Of a stretch of DNA of 64,000 nt, positions 1-9,633 are shown in pieces. The notes beneath the pieces are model-generated. The model was not told the DNA's origin, did no database searches, and worked only from the letters and a program-made list of their open reading frames with translations. The translations under genes and the position numbers were made by a program. The stretch comes from Blasia pusilla (Eukaryota > Marchantiophyta > Marchantiopsida > Blasiales), in contig CM114271.1 in NCBI GenBank assembly GCA_050084515.1, positions 11,284,001 through 11,348,000 of the forward strand, written 5' to 3'. Position 1 is the stretch's first letter, and every line of letters starts with the position of its first letter.

Positions 1-390
1 AATCCGTCGGAGACTGTTGGGTTGCACGCTTCCCTCATCAAGGGTTAGGAACGATGGCTTCCCGTGCAAGTCGTCGGAGTCTGGCTGGCTGCACCACAAG
101 GCGGCGCCCTTGCGCAACCGGTTGGACGGCGACGGGTTGCACGCCTCGCCGTCTTTGGGCTAAAAGGCGAGGCACCCCCGGAACTCGTCGGGAACAGACG
201 GTTTGCACGCCTCCGGCATCTTCCAGCAAGAAGGAGCGGTATCCCGGCAAGTCGTCGGAGAGCGACGGGTTGCTTGCTTCGACAATGTTTAGCAGAAGCG
301 TGCAACTCGTCCGATGCCGACGGGTTGCAGGCTTCGGTAAGCTTCGGGTAATTTCTGAGTTACCAGGACCCCGACGGGTTCCAAGTGATG
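1..390. repeat. Degenerate ~67-bp minisatellite
   Basis: GTCGG-type unit starts are seen at about 6, 73, 121, 187 and 254, giving steps of 67, 48, 66 and 67 bases. Each unit holds an imperfect GTCGGAG...CGACGGGTTGCA palindrome followed by a spacer containing CTTCCCTCATC and AAGGCGAGG-like text. This is the same unit as the cleaner array at 14285-15000, here diverged and with one shortened copy. Open frames through it are a by-product of its GC-rich composition and I do not call a gene. Confidence 0.8.
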
Positions 391-547
391 CGCAACCCTG
401 TGCTTCCCAAATCCGGTAACATATTGCAACAACATTGAATGTGTCACTGAATTGGATCCATTGTGTCAGACATTCTCCCCCACCGAATTCATCTTGTCAG
501 TAAAAATCTGTCAGGAGTATCTGTTTCCTATTCACTGTAAATTAAAT

Positions 548-583
548 ATTCTCATTCTCATTCTCATTCTCAGTCTCAGTCTC
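548..583. repeat. ATTCTC / AGTCTC hexamer microsatellite
   Basis: Four ATTCTC units are followed by two AGTCTC units. The pyrimidine tract ends in CTCCCGTAG just before the first open frame of MULE copy 1, so it could serve as a splice-acceptor tract. That role is inference. Confidence 0.75.
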
Positions 584-2618
584 CTCCCGTAGGAATCTTC
601 TTGGAATGGATAATTATGTTAAGCTCACTTGTGGCAGTCATCTGGTGGCCCTTCCTCAATCAGAAATCATTCGACCCCAAGCTCGTGAGTCTTTCGTAGC
701 AGTGGATGAAAATTTTCTGTCTGTTCGATTTCTTCTTCAAATTGGAACCATCTTTGTATCCAAAGATGTTAGGGTGGAAGGTATGGAAGAAATAATAGGT
801 GAGACGGTCCAGCAAGTGACCTCAACCGTAAAGTATGGAATCTCCTACCTATCGCAAATGGTCAATACAGAGTTTACGGCCTGCCCCTGAATTCGTCTGT
901 TTCCCAAGTAGACGGTCTAGAATTTCCTAGTGCTCCGAGCTCTACGTTTGCAACTCCAAGCTTTGCAGATCCGGCTTCGACTCCAACTTCGCACACTCGT
1001 AACAATGTTGTTCTTCCTGAAGAGATTCCGGATGTTATCAACCTCAGCGGATCTATCGAACACCAATCGGGCCCTGTGTCCGCCTACTCGTTCCTCTTGC
1101 GAGTATCAGGCAATAGTTTGCTTTCGTCTCTGCCCTTGAAAATGTTCAAGCACATTCTTGTCGACGAGCTGCCGCCCACGTACGATGAAAATTGCATTTT
1201 TGAGTTGCCTCCGCTTCTTTGCTCTGCTCAAAAGAAGGATGGAGGGCGCTGAAGGGTATGGACGAAAAAGTCGATTGTCATCGATGGTGCAGGCTTCAAC
1301 GGACCTGTGCTTCCATCCAGATGGTCCTTGGATTGTCTCCCGCCGCCAATGCGTGGGAGCCTTGGAGTGTAGAAGTCCAGCATGCCCGTATCTAGAGCGC
1401 AACGGGCGAGTCAATACGTCGCAATTCCCCCCCAAGAATGCAGAAACTCCATACGAGGTGGGTGCCACAATACCGCCGGGAGGCCATCGATGTCCTCATT
1501 GTCAGGCATCGCCCTTCTGCGTTGGAGCGTGTCCTGCATACATATTTTTCATTGTCCATGACTTGGGCTCCACGTCAGAGTATACAAAATTTGGCAGTTC
1601 ATGTTGGCTCCCACACTCATCCTGTGACCGATGCAATTCAAAGACACATCAAGGAGGATGTGGCGAAGAAAGTAGCCGAGGTCTTCAGAAACTCTCCGGG
1701 TTCAAAGCCCGGGGTGATCAAGCTCACAACGGCATCACAAATTTGTGAAAAATTGCTTGGAATCCCTGGACAGGGCAAGATCACGGCGGTTGAGGAGAAA
1801 CAACTCTGGGAAAATCTCGCGTTTCTCGCTGATCCTGAATGCTTCCGGAATTTGTTGCGTCAGATACGAGTTTTGGATGGAAAGACGGCCGAAATGGATG
1901 CCATCGCCAAAATCAAGGCTAACTCCAGATTTCCATTTATTCAGAGATGGCAGTTCATGGGCCAAGGAGGCGAGGGATCCAGGGCCTATGTCTTCAAAAT
2001 GTCAACCATAGGTCCCTCGAGTGGCCTCAATCTTATAGATCGAATGAGGGAAGGGGAAGATCTTTACGGGAGCCGGGTCGGCTTTGATATTTGCTCTGAG
2101 TCTTTGAACGGATGGTTGACGATGGGTGCTCACGTTTATGACCATGTGGAGAACGGACTCAAAACTATATTTGTGTGTGAAGTAAAGCGTAAGACGTTGG
2201 CGCGGTTTGAAGATGTCTTTGGTTACTCTTATTGGAGGTGGTGAAGGAAAACAAAAGGCCACCTCCGGAAATTTATGGGTTCATGGCGGACAATGCACAA
2301 CCTGGGTGGATTGCTATCCGGGAAATGTTATGGGGTGGAGAGGTTTCAACTGCAGAGGGAAAGGTCGGATGCTTTCCATTGGCAACAGTCTGTGACCCGG
2401 TACACCAAATCTTGCATCAAGGAGAATAAGAGGACAGAGCATGTCACTCTACTCCAACGCTGCAAGGACAAAAAAACCTTGAAGTAAAGGCCATGGACCG
2501 GGAAGAACTTCATGGGCGGTGGAGGGAGCATGCGATTGAGGGGAAGTACAAAGAGTTGTGCTCTTGGTTGAGTTGGTGGACTGTACGTATGAGACAATGG
2601 GGAAACTTCATGCGGCAG

Positions 2619-3081
2619 GTGAGTTCACTATTTTGTCTTGTCAAGCTCACGCTGAGAATTGTTTGTAAAGTTGTAGCTCAGGGTGAGAAGCGTGGGAATT
2701 ATATGGATTTCAAACCCAAGAAACCAAGCAAGTTGTCGGATGCGATGGGTTTCCCGAGTGTGCAACCCGACGGAAACCGACGGGTTGCCCAAGGGTGCAA
2801 CCCGACAGAAACCGACGGGTTGCATCCAGATGTTTGATGCAACCCGAGTGTGCAACCCGTCGGGACCCGACGGGTCACAGAGTCGTTCATGGGATGCCTC
2901 GGCCTTGCAACCCGTCGGGTTGCAGTAGGTGGGTTTAAGGTTACAACACGTCGGTTTCCGTCGGGTCGCAGAGTCGTTCATGGGATGCCTCGGGCTTGCA
3001 ACCCGTCTGGTTCTGACAGGTTGCTTATTTCTTTGACTCCTGGGTTATTTTCGTTCCCTTGTAACATTGCCGTCGTTGCAG
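2619..3081 (+). other. Intron of MULE copy 1, filled with palindromes
   Basis: The donor CAG|GTGAGT and acceptor GTTGCAG|G join NFMRQ to GLNVHENA in phase 0, restoring a contiguous MULE block. About 290 of the 463 bases are palindromic repeats. The junction is predicted from sequence only. Confidence 0.7.
2745..3030. repeat. Palindrome cluster A (about six copies)
   Basis: Imperfect ~27-bp dyads with arms like GCAACCCGTCGG and CCGACGGGTTGC occur near 2765, 2800, 2850, 2908, 2945 and 2999. Spacing is irregular (30-60 bases). They lie wholly inside the MULE intron. Confidence 0.85.
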
Positions 3082-4929
3082 GGATTGAACGTTCATGAAA
3101 ATGCCCTCTGCCCCAACACAAGTGGAGCAGAAAGTGTTCATTCCTCCTGGAGGTCGTCACAAGCATGCCAACGAATTTCACTTGTGGAGGCATGCCAACA
3201 AGACCAGGCAAGAGCAATCTACTGATCAGAGCATCCCATATCTTTCTCACAAAAGGCATAACAAAAGGAAAAGGGCCGTCGATCTACGGAGCTCTTTGTT
3301 AGGGCGGTTGTGAGATCTGGTGATGAAAATTTGTATGTCGAGCCCTTCACCGGTGCGTAGCTGGAACTCCACTCGAGCAAGACGTACACATTGGTGGGGA
3401 TATTCGTGCAGGGTGTTTCAAGACGTCCCCCATAGATGGTGGTAGAGCAGTCCGAACGAGACTCGTGGAGACCAGATAAGTATCTTGACTTCAGGCAGGT
3501 AAAGAGGCAGCATCGAGGAACGATTTCGGTGATTGATTTGGATGAGGAAATTACACCGCCCGAGTATTCGGGGACCCCGGACCCGTCCCAAATCCGTGAT
3601 GGAGTTACTTCTCCAAAATCAGTGAATGTTTTATTTCAAAAGCCCTCCTTGGCTGGAAGTTCGCAACATCCTGTCACTGGGGTGGTTCAACAATATGGGA
3701 TTCCGGCAATGGAGGTGGATTGCAACCTAAAACGGTGGCATATATCTCGGAGCAACCCAGGATGTGAACCCACCTGCAGGGCAGGATCTGATGGCATTAG
3801 GAGAGCATGCGACACTTTCCTAAATAAGAACTGTACAAGGACTGGACGACCTCTGCCTGGGTTTTGGGGACTCAAAACCTTTGATCGTTTCACGAGGACC
3901 GGGGATCAATTGAAGTACTTCTTCTGCCCAAATGAATCTTGCGCTTTCCGGGAGTCTTATCCGGCTGCCATTGGAGCTCTCGGGAATACCCCCACGATTT
4001 GGCCCATCGGCGCAGGCACGAACTGCACTCAAGACGAAGTGGACAATCTTACAAGTGCCGGTTTCAGACTCGTAGACGGGGGAAGTTCGAAGCATGTTCG
4101 CATTACAGAGACCTTCGCATTTTGTATTCAACCCAAGATTGATGTCAACATGTACCCGGAGAAGGTGGATGATCTCAATCCATTATTTCTGTTTGAGTCT
4201 AGAAATGGGGTGAAGAGAAACAGAATGTGTAGGCCAACGTTGGAGAGAGCAAAACGAATTGCAGCAGCTCGGGAGGCAAAAATGGAGATCATCGCAACGA
4301 AAGATGTCATGAGTGGCAATGGAATAGGAAGGATGTATTGGGTCAGGAACAACACTTTAAATTCAAGTGTCACAGGGGTGTATGTGGTGCACATCTGTTG
4401 CTTTCCCACATGTTCATGTGATGACTTTGTCCAAAGAGAGACAAAAGGCAAAAGGTATTTCCCTTCTAAGCAGATGTACTATGTGTTGCTGGTAGTTTTA
4501 AGAGATTCAGAGGTAGGAGTAGGAATCCACCAACCAATTCTGTCCCTCAAATAAGTTCGAAATATTTTAAACAAACCACTTTGAGGATGCAAAATGAGGT
4601 GGTTGATTGTACTTTTATTTTTTTCTCAACCTTCACTGTGAGCTTGAACTCTATTCAGCCCGGGGAAAATGATAGATTTTTTCCAGACCTTGGATGGAAA
4701 AAGTGATTGGTTCCACACTTATGATTCCACTGATTTTTCAGTTTTGTAAATTTTGTGCAATTTGCAACTCGTCGGACTCACAGGGGTTGCCAAAATATGG
4801 AAGAGGAAAAAAAATTTGTGGGATTGTTTAATAAATGAACAAAAATGTGCAAAAAATTCACACAAAAAGTTTCCTCTCTTCAACCCAACGGAAACTCTCT
4901 TAAAAAAAAAGTATCTATATCGGTTGAAG

Positions 4930-4987
4930 GTAGTTTCCTCTCTCCTCTCTCCTCTCTTCCTCTCTTCCTCTCCTCTTACCGCACCTC
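4930..4987 (+). repeat. Right-end terminal repeat next to MULE copy 1
   Basis: A pyrimidine tract (repeats of CTCTCCTCTCTTCC) ends in CTTACCGCACCTC. The end beside MULE copy 2 (8620-8677) has the same tract and ends CTTTACCGCTCCTC. Both then abut the same 11 bases, which marks the element boundary. Confidence 0.7.
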
Positions 4988-4998
4988 TCAGGGGCGAG
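4988..4998 (+). repeat. 11-bp target-site duplication, copy 1 side
   Basis: TCAGGGGCGAG follows the element end at 4987. Its reverse complement follows the element end at 8677. Eleven bases is within the 9-11 bp usual for MULE insertions. It also encodes part of methyltransferase motif I in both flanks. Confidence 0.7.
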
Positions 4999-5251
4999 TA
5001 TCAGGGACGTCTGGCAGAGTGGCAGGAACATTCTCTGCCTTGAGGGAAGGCATGAATTTTTTGACCTTTGCAAAGAGGCAAAGGCATATTACAATAGGCT
5101 AGTTGGGGCGTACAACTCTCCTCCGAAGCCGACAACTTCGGTTCCAGACCCACCATTGGTAGTGACACCATCGTCACTTCCCACGATTTCAAAAATCGGG
5201 ACTGCAAATCCGACAGTAATTCGGGAGGAGCTCTCGGACGATGACGAGTGA
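4988..5251 (+). pseudogene. C-terminal end of the amino-methyltransferase gene (displaced)
   Basis: Open for 88 codons to TGA, reading SGASIRDVWQSGRNILCLEG and continuing through a helix-like EFFDLCKEAKAYYNR, then a Pro/Ser/Thr-rich tail ending EELSDDDE. The start fits the region just after motif I of permuted (beta-class) DNA methyltransferases, where a Gly-rich turn is followed by GR...E and a helix. Its first 11 bases are shared with the broken end of the minus-strand gene at 8678-8688, so the two pieces together give motif I (FDLVALSGAS). It therefore looks like the missing C-terminus of that gene, now on the opposite strand and 3.7 kb away. A piece from a second gene copy is the alternative. 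Confidence 0.65.
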
Positions 5252-5294
5252 GTTCAAAGAACTCAAGGATCCAACTTAACTACAGCGTTTTGGA

Positions 5295-5725
5295 GTAGGG
5301 ATTTATTTGATGACGAGGCAGAAGAATTCATAGAATCGATCAAATGTATGGTTCTGAGCTTCCTTTGGATGTAATAAAGGACACGATTTTTTCAAACCAT
5401 GATGGTGTTTGTAAAATTTTGTTGAATATCTTTTTTGGTCTTGACGATTGTGATCGTCTATGTTTTCTGACACTTCATAATGCAACCCGTCGGATTGCCA
5501 CGGTTGCAACTTTTCACTTTTTGACCACTGCACCATTCTAACCACTTCCAGGCAACCTGTCGGATTCCGACACGTTGGCTCCATGAGTGATCGGACTCTT
5601 TCCCTGTTAGTCCAACTTTACAGGCATTCTGGCGGGCTTCTTCACTTTGGCATCTTCCCCTAGTTTCATCAAACAAGTCTTAGGCTTCCTCTCTTCTCTA
5701 AGACGTGTTGGATTCCTACTACCTG
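5295..5725 (+). repeat. 0.43-kb direct repeat, first copy
   Basis: Begins near GATGACGAGGCAGAAGAATTC and ends at GACGTGTTGGATTCCTACTACCTG; repeated at 5980-6404 with about 85% identity by eye. It contains one degenerate palindrome copy and the shared block GGACTCTTTCCCTGT. Confidence 0.8.
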
Positions 5726-5730
5726 GCTGA

Positions 5731-6024
5731 GGACATGATGGTGGCTCCAAGGACGGAGCACATATTGATACTGGATGGGTATCACCTTGCAGAGCGTACA
5801 AGATTTACTGCCAAAGAAGGCGGTGGGACTCAAATAAGGTTACATGGAACCGTTATGGTGTACGTAGGGGGGTGCCAAGGCTCTCGAATTCGCCAACATT
5901 TTCGATCCCCGTCTACAATCGGCCAGAGGAGCTACTTGTATCCCAGGACATTCCTTTTGTACAGGAACCTAGGAGAGTTAGGAGTAAATTTGTAGATGAC
6001 GAGGCTGAAGAAATCATAGATTAG
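5731..6024 (+). pseudogene. Coding-like remnant with acidic C-terminus, function unknown
   Basis: Open for 97 codons to TAG. It reads through YKIYCQRRRWDSNKVTWNRY and SPTFSIPVYNRPEELL and ends KFVDDEAEEIID. I do not recognise a domain. The Pro-rich stretch and acidic tail recall the end of the displaced methyltransferase piece at 4988-5251, so it may be the end of a related gene. There is no ATG near the 5' edge, so it would be an exon fragment. Confidence 0.35.
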
Positions 6025-6404
6025 ATCAAATGTACATTTGTGAGCTTCCTTTGGATGTAATAAAGGACAAGATTTTTTCAAACGATAATGGTGTTTGTAA
6101 AAGTTTGTTGAATATTTTTTTTGGACTTGTCGATTGTGTTCGTCTAGCTACTTAGAATGTTTATTTTGCAACCCGTCGGATTCCGACATATTGCAACTTT
6201 TCACTTTTTCACCACTGCAACTTTTTAACCATTTACAAGCAAGCTGTCGGATTTCGACAGGTTGGCTGCTTGAGTGATCGGACTCTTTCCCTGTGAGACC
6301 AACTTTTGAGGCATTGTGGCGGGCTTCTTCACTTTTGGCTAGTATTGTCGAACCAGTTGTAGGCTTCTTTTCTTCTCTAAGACGTGTTGGATTCCTACTA
6401 CCTG
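5980..6404 (+). repeat. 0.43-kb direct repeat, second copy
   Basis: Second copy of 5295-5725, offset about 680 bases. Both carry the GATGACGAG...TTTGGATGTAATAAAGGAC block and the block ending TTCCTACTACCTG. Confidence 0.8.
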
Positions 6405-7142
6405 TCGGATTGCCATTTTGGATTCCCAACCGGTTGGATTTTTGTGGGTGCAGGGTGGAATGGAATCACTTCTCAAAATCTTTCCTTTGTTATGTTGAGC
6501 TTGCTTGCAAGGGATGCAAGCCATTTGATTCGGACGAGTTGCAAGAGTTGCAACCTGTAAAATTCCGACAGGTTGGGAGGGGTGCAGCTTCTCGGTTTCT
6601 CAGATTTAGGATCTGAATAAACGGACATCAGTTCCTCTTTACTCCAGACAGCTAACAATCTTTTGGTTCAATTATCGTCTTCTGTGTTCACATTTCACAA
6701 AGTTGGTCTTTATTTGAACCTTTCATTGAGATGAGATTGCTACTTCTGGTCTAATTATTTGCCAATGATCCTCCAACAAAAAAAACCTTTGGGCACAACT
6801 TACTGTAGACTGAGACAGGCAATGTGAAGAAACTTAGGCTCATATGGAGAGTGATGGAAAATTTTTTTAGTGGTCTTATGATGTCTACGTGTTTTTCGCC
6901 CCAGGAAAAAGGAGGTTTCTTTAGGCCCAAATGTGGACCACTACCTACTCTCTTCTAAAGATTTCATGAATTTGAAAGCAAACAAAAATTTCAAATATGT
7001 CAAAAAGTTTTGAAGGCGGCGGCGTTTCAATAGCCTTCAAATATGAGAGGAGGCAGATTTGGCCCTTTTTTTCTAACGAGAGACTCTCCTCTCTTCCTCT
7101 CTTCCTCTGCTCTCTTCCTCTCTCCTGCCAGAATACCAACCC
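6405..7142. other. Non-coding stretch with scattered palindrome copies
   Basis: Three degenerate GTCGG/CGAC dyads lie at 6405-6580. An AT-rich section follows, then a pyrimidine tract (7078-7130) that ends where MULE copy 2 becomes recognisable. No gene seen. Confidence 0.6.
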
Positions 7143-8253
7143 CCAGATAAGTATCTTGGCTTCAGGCAGGTGAAGAGGCAGCATCGAGGAACGAACCCGA
7201 TGATTGATTTGGATGAAGAGATAACGCCGCCAAGGTATTCGGGGACCCTGGATTGCTCCAAAATACGTGCTTGAATAACTTCTCCAAAATCAGTGAATGT
7301 TTTATTTCAAAAGCCCTCCGTTGTTGGAAGTTCGCAACATCCGGTCGCTGGGATGGTTCAACAATATGGGATTCCGGTCATTGAGGTGGATTGCAACCTC
7401 AAAAGGTGGCATATATCTCAGAGCAACCCTCAACGTGGACCCACTTGCAGGGCAAATCTGATGGCATTAGGAGAGCATGCACCACTTTCCTAAATTAGAA
7501 GTGTACAAGAACTAGACGACCACTCCCTAGATTTTGGGGACTCAAAACCTTTGATCGTTTCACGAGGACCGAGGATCAATTGAAGTACTTCTTCTACCCA
7601 AATGAATCCTACGCTTTCTAAAAGTCTTATCCGGCTGCCATTGGAGCTTCGGGGAATACCCCCACGATTTGGCCCAACGCCGCAAGTACGAATTGCACTC
7701 ACGACGAAGTGGACAATCTTACAAGTGCTGGTTTCATACTCGTAGACAGAGGAAGTTCGGAGCATGTTCGCATTATAGAGACCTTTGCATTTCATATTCA
7801 ACCCAAGAGTGATGTCAACATGTATCCGGAGAAGGTGGATGATCTCAATTCACTATTTTTGTTTGAGTCTAGAAATGGGATAAAGAGAAACAGGATGTGT
7901 AGGCCAACGGTGGCAAGAGCAAAGCGAATCGCATCAGCTCGGGAGGCAAACATGGAAATCATTGCCACAAAAGATGTCCAGAGTGGCAATGGAATAAGAA
8001 GGATGTATTGGGTCACATTAACACTGTTCATTTAAGTGTCACAGGGGTGTATGTGGTGCATATCTGTTGCTTTCCCACATGTTCCTGTGATGACTTTTTC
8101 CAAAGAGAGACAAGTGGGAAAAGGTATTTCCCTTGTAAGCACATGTACTATGTGTTGCTTGTAGTTATAAGAGAGTCGGAGGTAGGAGTAGGAATCCACC
8201 AACCAATTCTGTCCCTCAAAGAAGTGCAAAGTATTTTAAACAAACCACTTTGA
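7143..8253 (+). pseudogene. MULE transposase, copy 2, 5'-truncated
   Basis: Starts abruptly at AGATAAGTATCTTG, matching copy 1 from about 3474, so the zinc-finger and DDE parts are missing. Pieces 7293-7493, 7709-8035 and 8008-8253 follow the copy 1 protein. Two Cys of the FFCPNESCAF block are Tyr here and a stop follows (each TGC to TAC, G to A). This copy keeps the complete SWIM signature, CSC...FPCKHMYYVLL, and so shows what copies 1 and 3 have lost. It extends past the copy 1 end with KEVQSILNKPL. Confidence 0.75.
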
Positions 8254-8619
8254 GGATGCAAAATGAGGTCTTAGATTGTACTTTCATTTTCCAGAACCTT
8301 CACTTAGAGCTTGAACTCTATTCAGCCCAGGGCAAATGATAGATTTTTTCTAGACCTTGGATGGAAGAAGTGATTTGTTCCACATTTATGATTCCAATGA
8401 TTTTTCAGATTTTTAAATTTTGTGCAAATTGCAACCAGTCGGATTCAAAGGGGTTGCCAAAATATGGAAGAGGAAAAAAAGATCAGTAGGAGTGCCTAAT
8501 CAGTGAAAACAAAAGTGCAAAAAAATTCACCAAAAAGTTTCCCCTCTTCAACCCAACAGAAACTCACTTCAAATCACAAGAAACTCACTTCAAAAAAAAG
8601 TCTCTCTTTGGGTTGAAGG

Positions 8620-8677
8620 TAGTTTCCTCTCTCCTCTCTCCTCTCTTCCTCACTTCCTCTCTTCTTTACCGCTCCTC
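8620..8677 (+). repeat. Right-end terminal repeat of MULE copy 2
   Basis: Pyrimidine tract ending CTTTACCGCTCCTC, the counterpart of 4930-4987. It marks the edge between the element and the minus-strand methyltransferase gene. Confidence 0.7.
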
Positions 8678-8688
8678 CTCGCCCCTGA
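8678..8688 (-). repeat. 11-bp target-site duplication, copy 2 side
   Basis: CTCGCCCCTGA on the + strand, the exact reverse complement of 4988-4998. Read on the - strand it is the start of motif I of the methyltransferase. Confidence 0.7.
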
Positions 8689-8900
8689 TAGGGCCACTAA
8701 GTCAAAGACCAAGTCACCTGGCCTCGAGCAAAGCTCCATGAGTGTTTGCATCAAGGCAGGTGACTTCTCCCTTCCTTCAAGTAAGGGGATCCCTTGGGGG
8801 AATTGTAGAGACTATCTAAGCTGTACCCATCACAGCATGGATCCACTGGATCCGGGATCTGGAACGCCTGGAAGTTGTGCTCGGGCCTTACAAAGCAGTA
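8678..8900 (-). pseudogene. Methyltransferase motifs X and I exon
   Basis: Two adjoining frames read NFQAFQIPDPVDP...YNSPKGSPYL, then EKSPALMQTLMELCSRPGDL and VFDLVALSGA. The EKP..LM..L...PGD.V.D pattern is the motif X to motif I passage of beta-class (N4-cytosine / N6-adenine) methyltransferases, where motif I follows motif IV. A one-base shift near 8775 separates the frames. The Gly-rich loop reads ALSGAS where AGSGT-like text is usual, so the AdoMet loop may be damaged. The acceptor is uncertain; a TTTTTTTACTGCTTTGTAAG tract near 8900 is the best candidate. Confidence 0.6.
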
Positions 8901-9002
8901 AAAAAATGAGTGGTCCATGTGTGAACAAGCAAGTGGAAAATAATGTCAACAAAAAGAAAAAGCTAGTAGACCGCTAGTCTACTCTCAATATAGTGACATA
9001 AT

Positions 9003-9592
9003 GTGCAACCCGTCGGGATCCGACGGGTTGCTCATTTGGCTAGGCAGAGGAGCAACCTGTCGAAGTCCGACTGGTTGCTTTTCATCCCGTCCTACTAGTC
9101 CATAATGATTACCAACCCGTCCAAACTTGGCCTACAGGCCCTGACAGAACAGCAACATGTCGGAGTCCCACGGGTTGTTTTTCAACTCTAAGTGGATTCT
9201 TTGGCTATGAGCAACCAGTCAGAAGCTGACAAGCTGCTCATTTTGTCGGACAGAACCTCCACTTGTCAAAGTCCGATGGTTGGCTTACAATTGAATACAA
9301 TTCTTCAGAGTTGAGAGTTTCTTAATATGAGAGCAACACGTCGCTTTCAGACGGGTTGCATCACTCCAAAAACATGTGGAAAAGCAATGCTACTTGCAGC
9401 CCGTCGAGTTTTGACGCGTTGCAATCAATGGAGACTTGTTGGTGAATTTGCAACTCGTCGGTTTCAGACGGATTGCAACATCGCTGACACAAGTGCAAAG
9501 GATCTCAGGAAAGTTTCTAAGGTGAATTTGCAAGCTGTTGGGATCTGACGGGTTGCATGCAGAGATGGAACCCGTCGGAGTCTGACGGGTTG
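9003..9592. repeat. Palindrome cluster B (about eleven copies)
   Basis: Dyads of the GCAACCCGTCGG / CCGACGGGTTGC family near 9003, 9051, 9111, 9152, 9211, 9258, 9333, 9397, 9450, 9531 and 9566. They fill the intron that starts at the GTAAGT donor (9633, - strand) after the motif IV exon. Confidence 0.85.
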
Positions 9593-9633
9593 AATTTCTG
9601 TACAAACTCAATTGGTTGAAAAAGAGCACTTAC

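Larger units (their letters stand above)
606..4554 (+). pseudogene. MULE (Mutator-like) transposase, copy 1, broken
   Basis: Longest copy of a Mutator-like transposase. Open pieces run in order. At 855-1251 is a Pro/Ser/Thr-rich N-terminus. At 1290-1680 is a Cys-rich segment ending in VGSHTHPV, which fits the WRKY-GCM1-type zinc finger (HxH) found before MULE catalytic domains. At 1745-2244 and 2232-2487 is DDE-region sequence (LTMGAHVYDHVENGL, then MADNAQPGW and DAFHWQQSV). At 2493-2618 is WLSWWTVRMRQW. After an intron (2619-3081) comes GLNVHENALCPN...ESVHSSW, a typical MULE block. The last piece (3436-4554, 372 aa) ends in a SWIM region CSCDD...FPSKQMYY, where the third Cys and the His of CxCxnCxH have become Ser and Gln. 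Pieces are joined by frameshifts near 1255, 1560, 2240, 2400 and 3230, so no active enzyme is expected. The family assignment rests on motif order, not on a search. Confidence 0.75.

Noticed and set aside
7078-7130. 5' terminal repeat of MULE copy 2
   Set aside because: The pyrimidine tract has the orientation of a right end, not a left end, and lacks the GAGGNGCGGTAA terminus.
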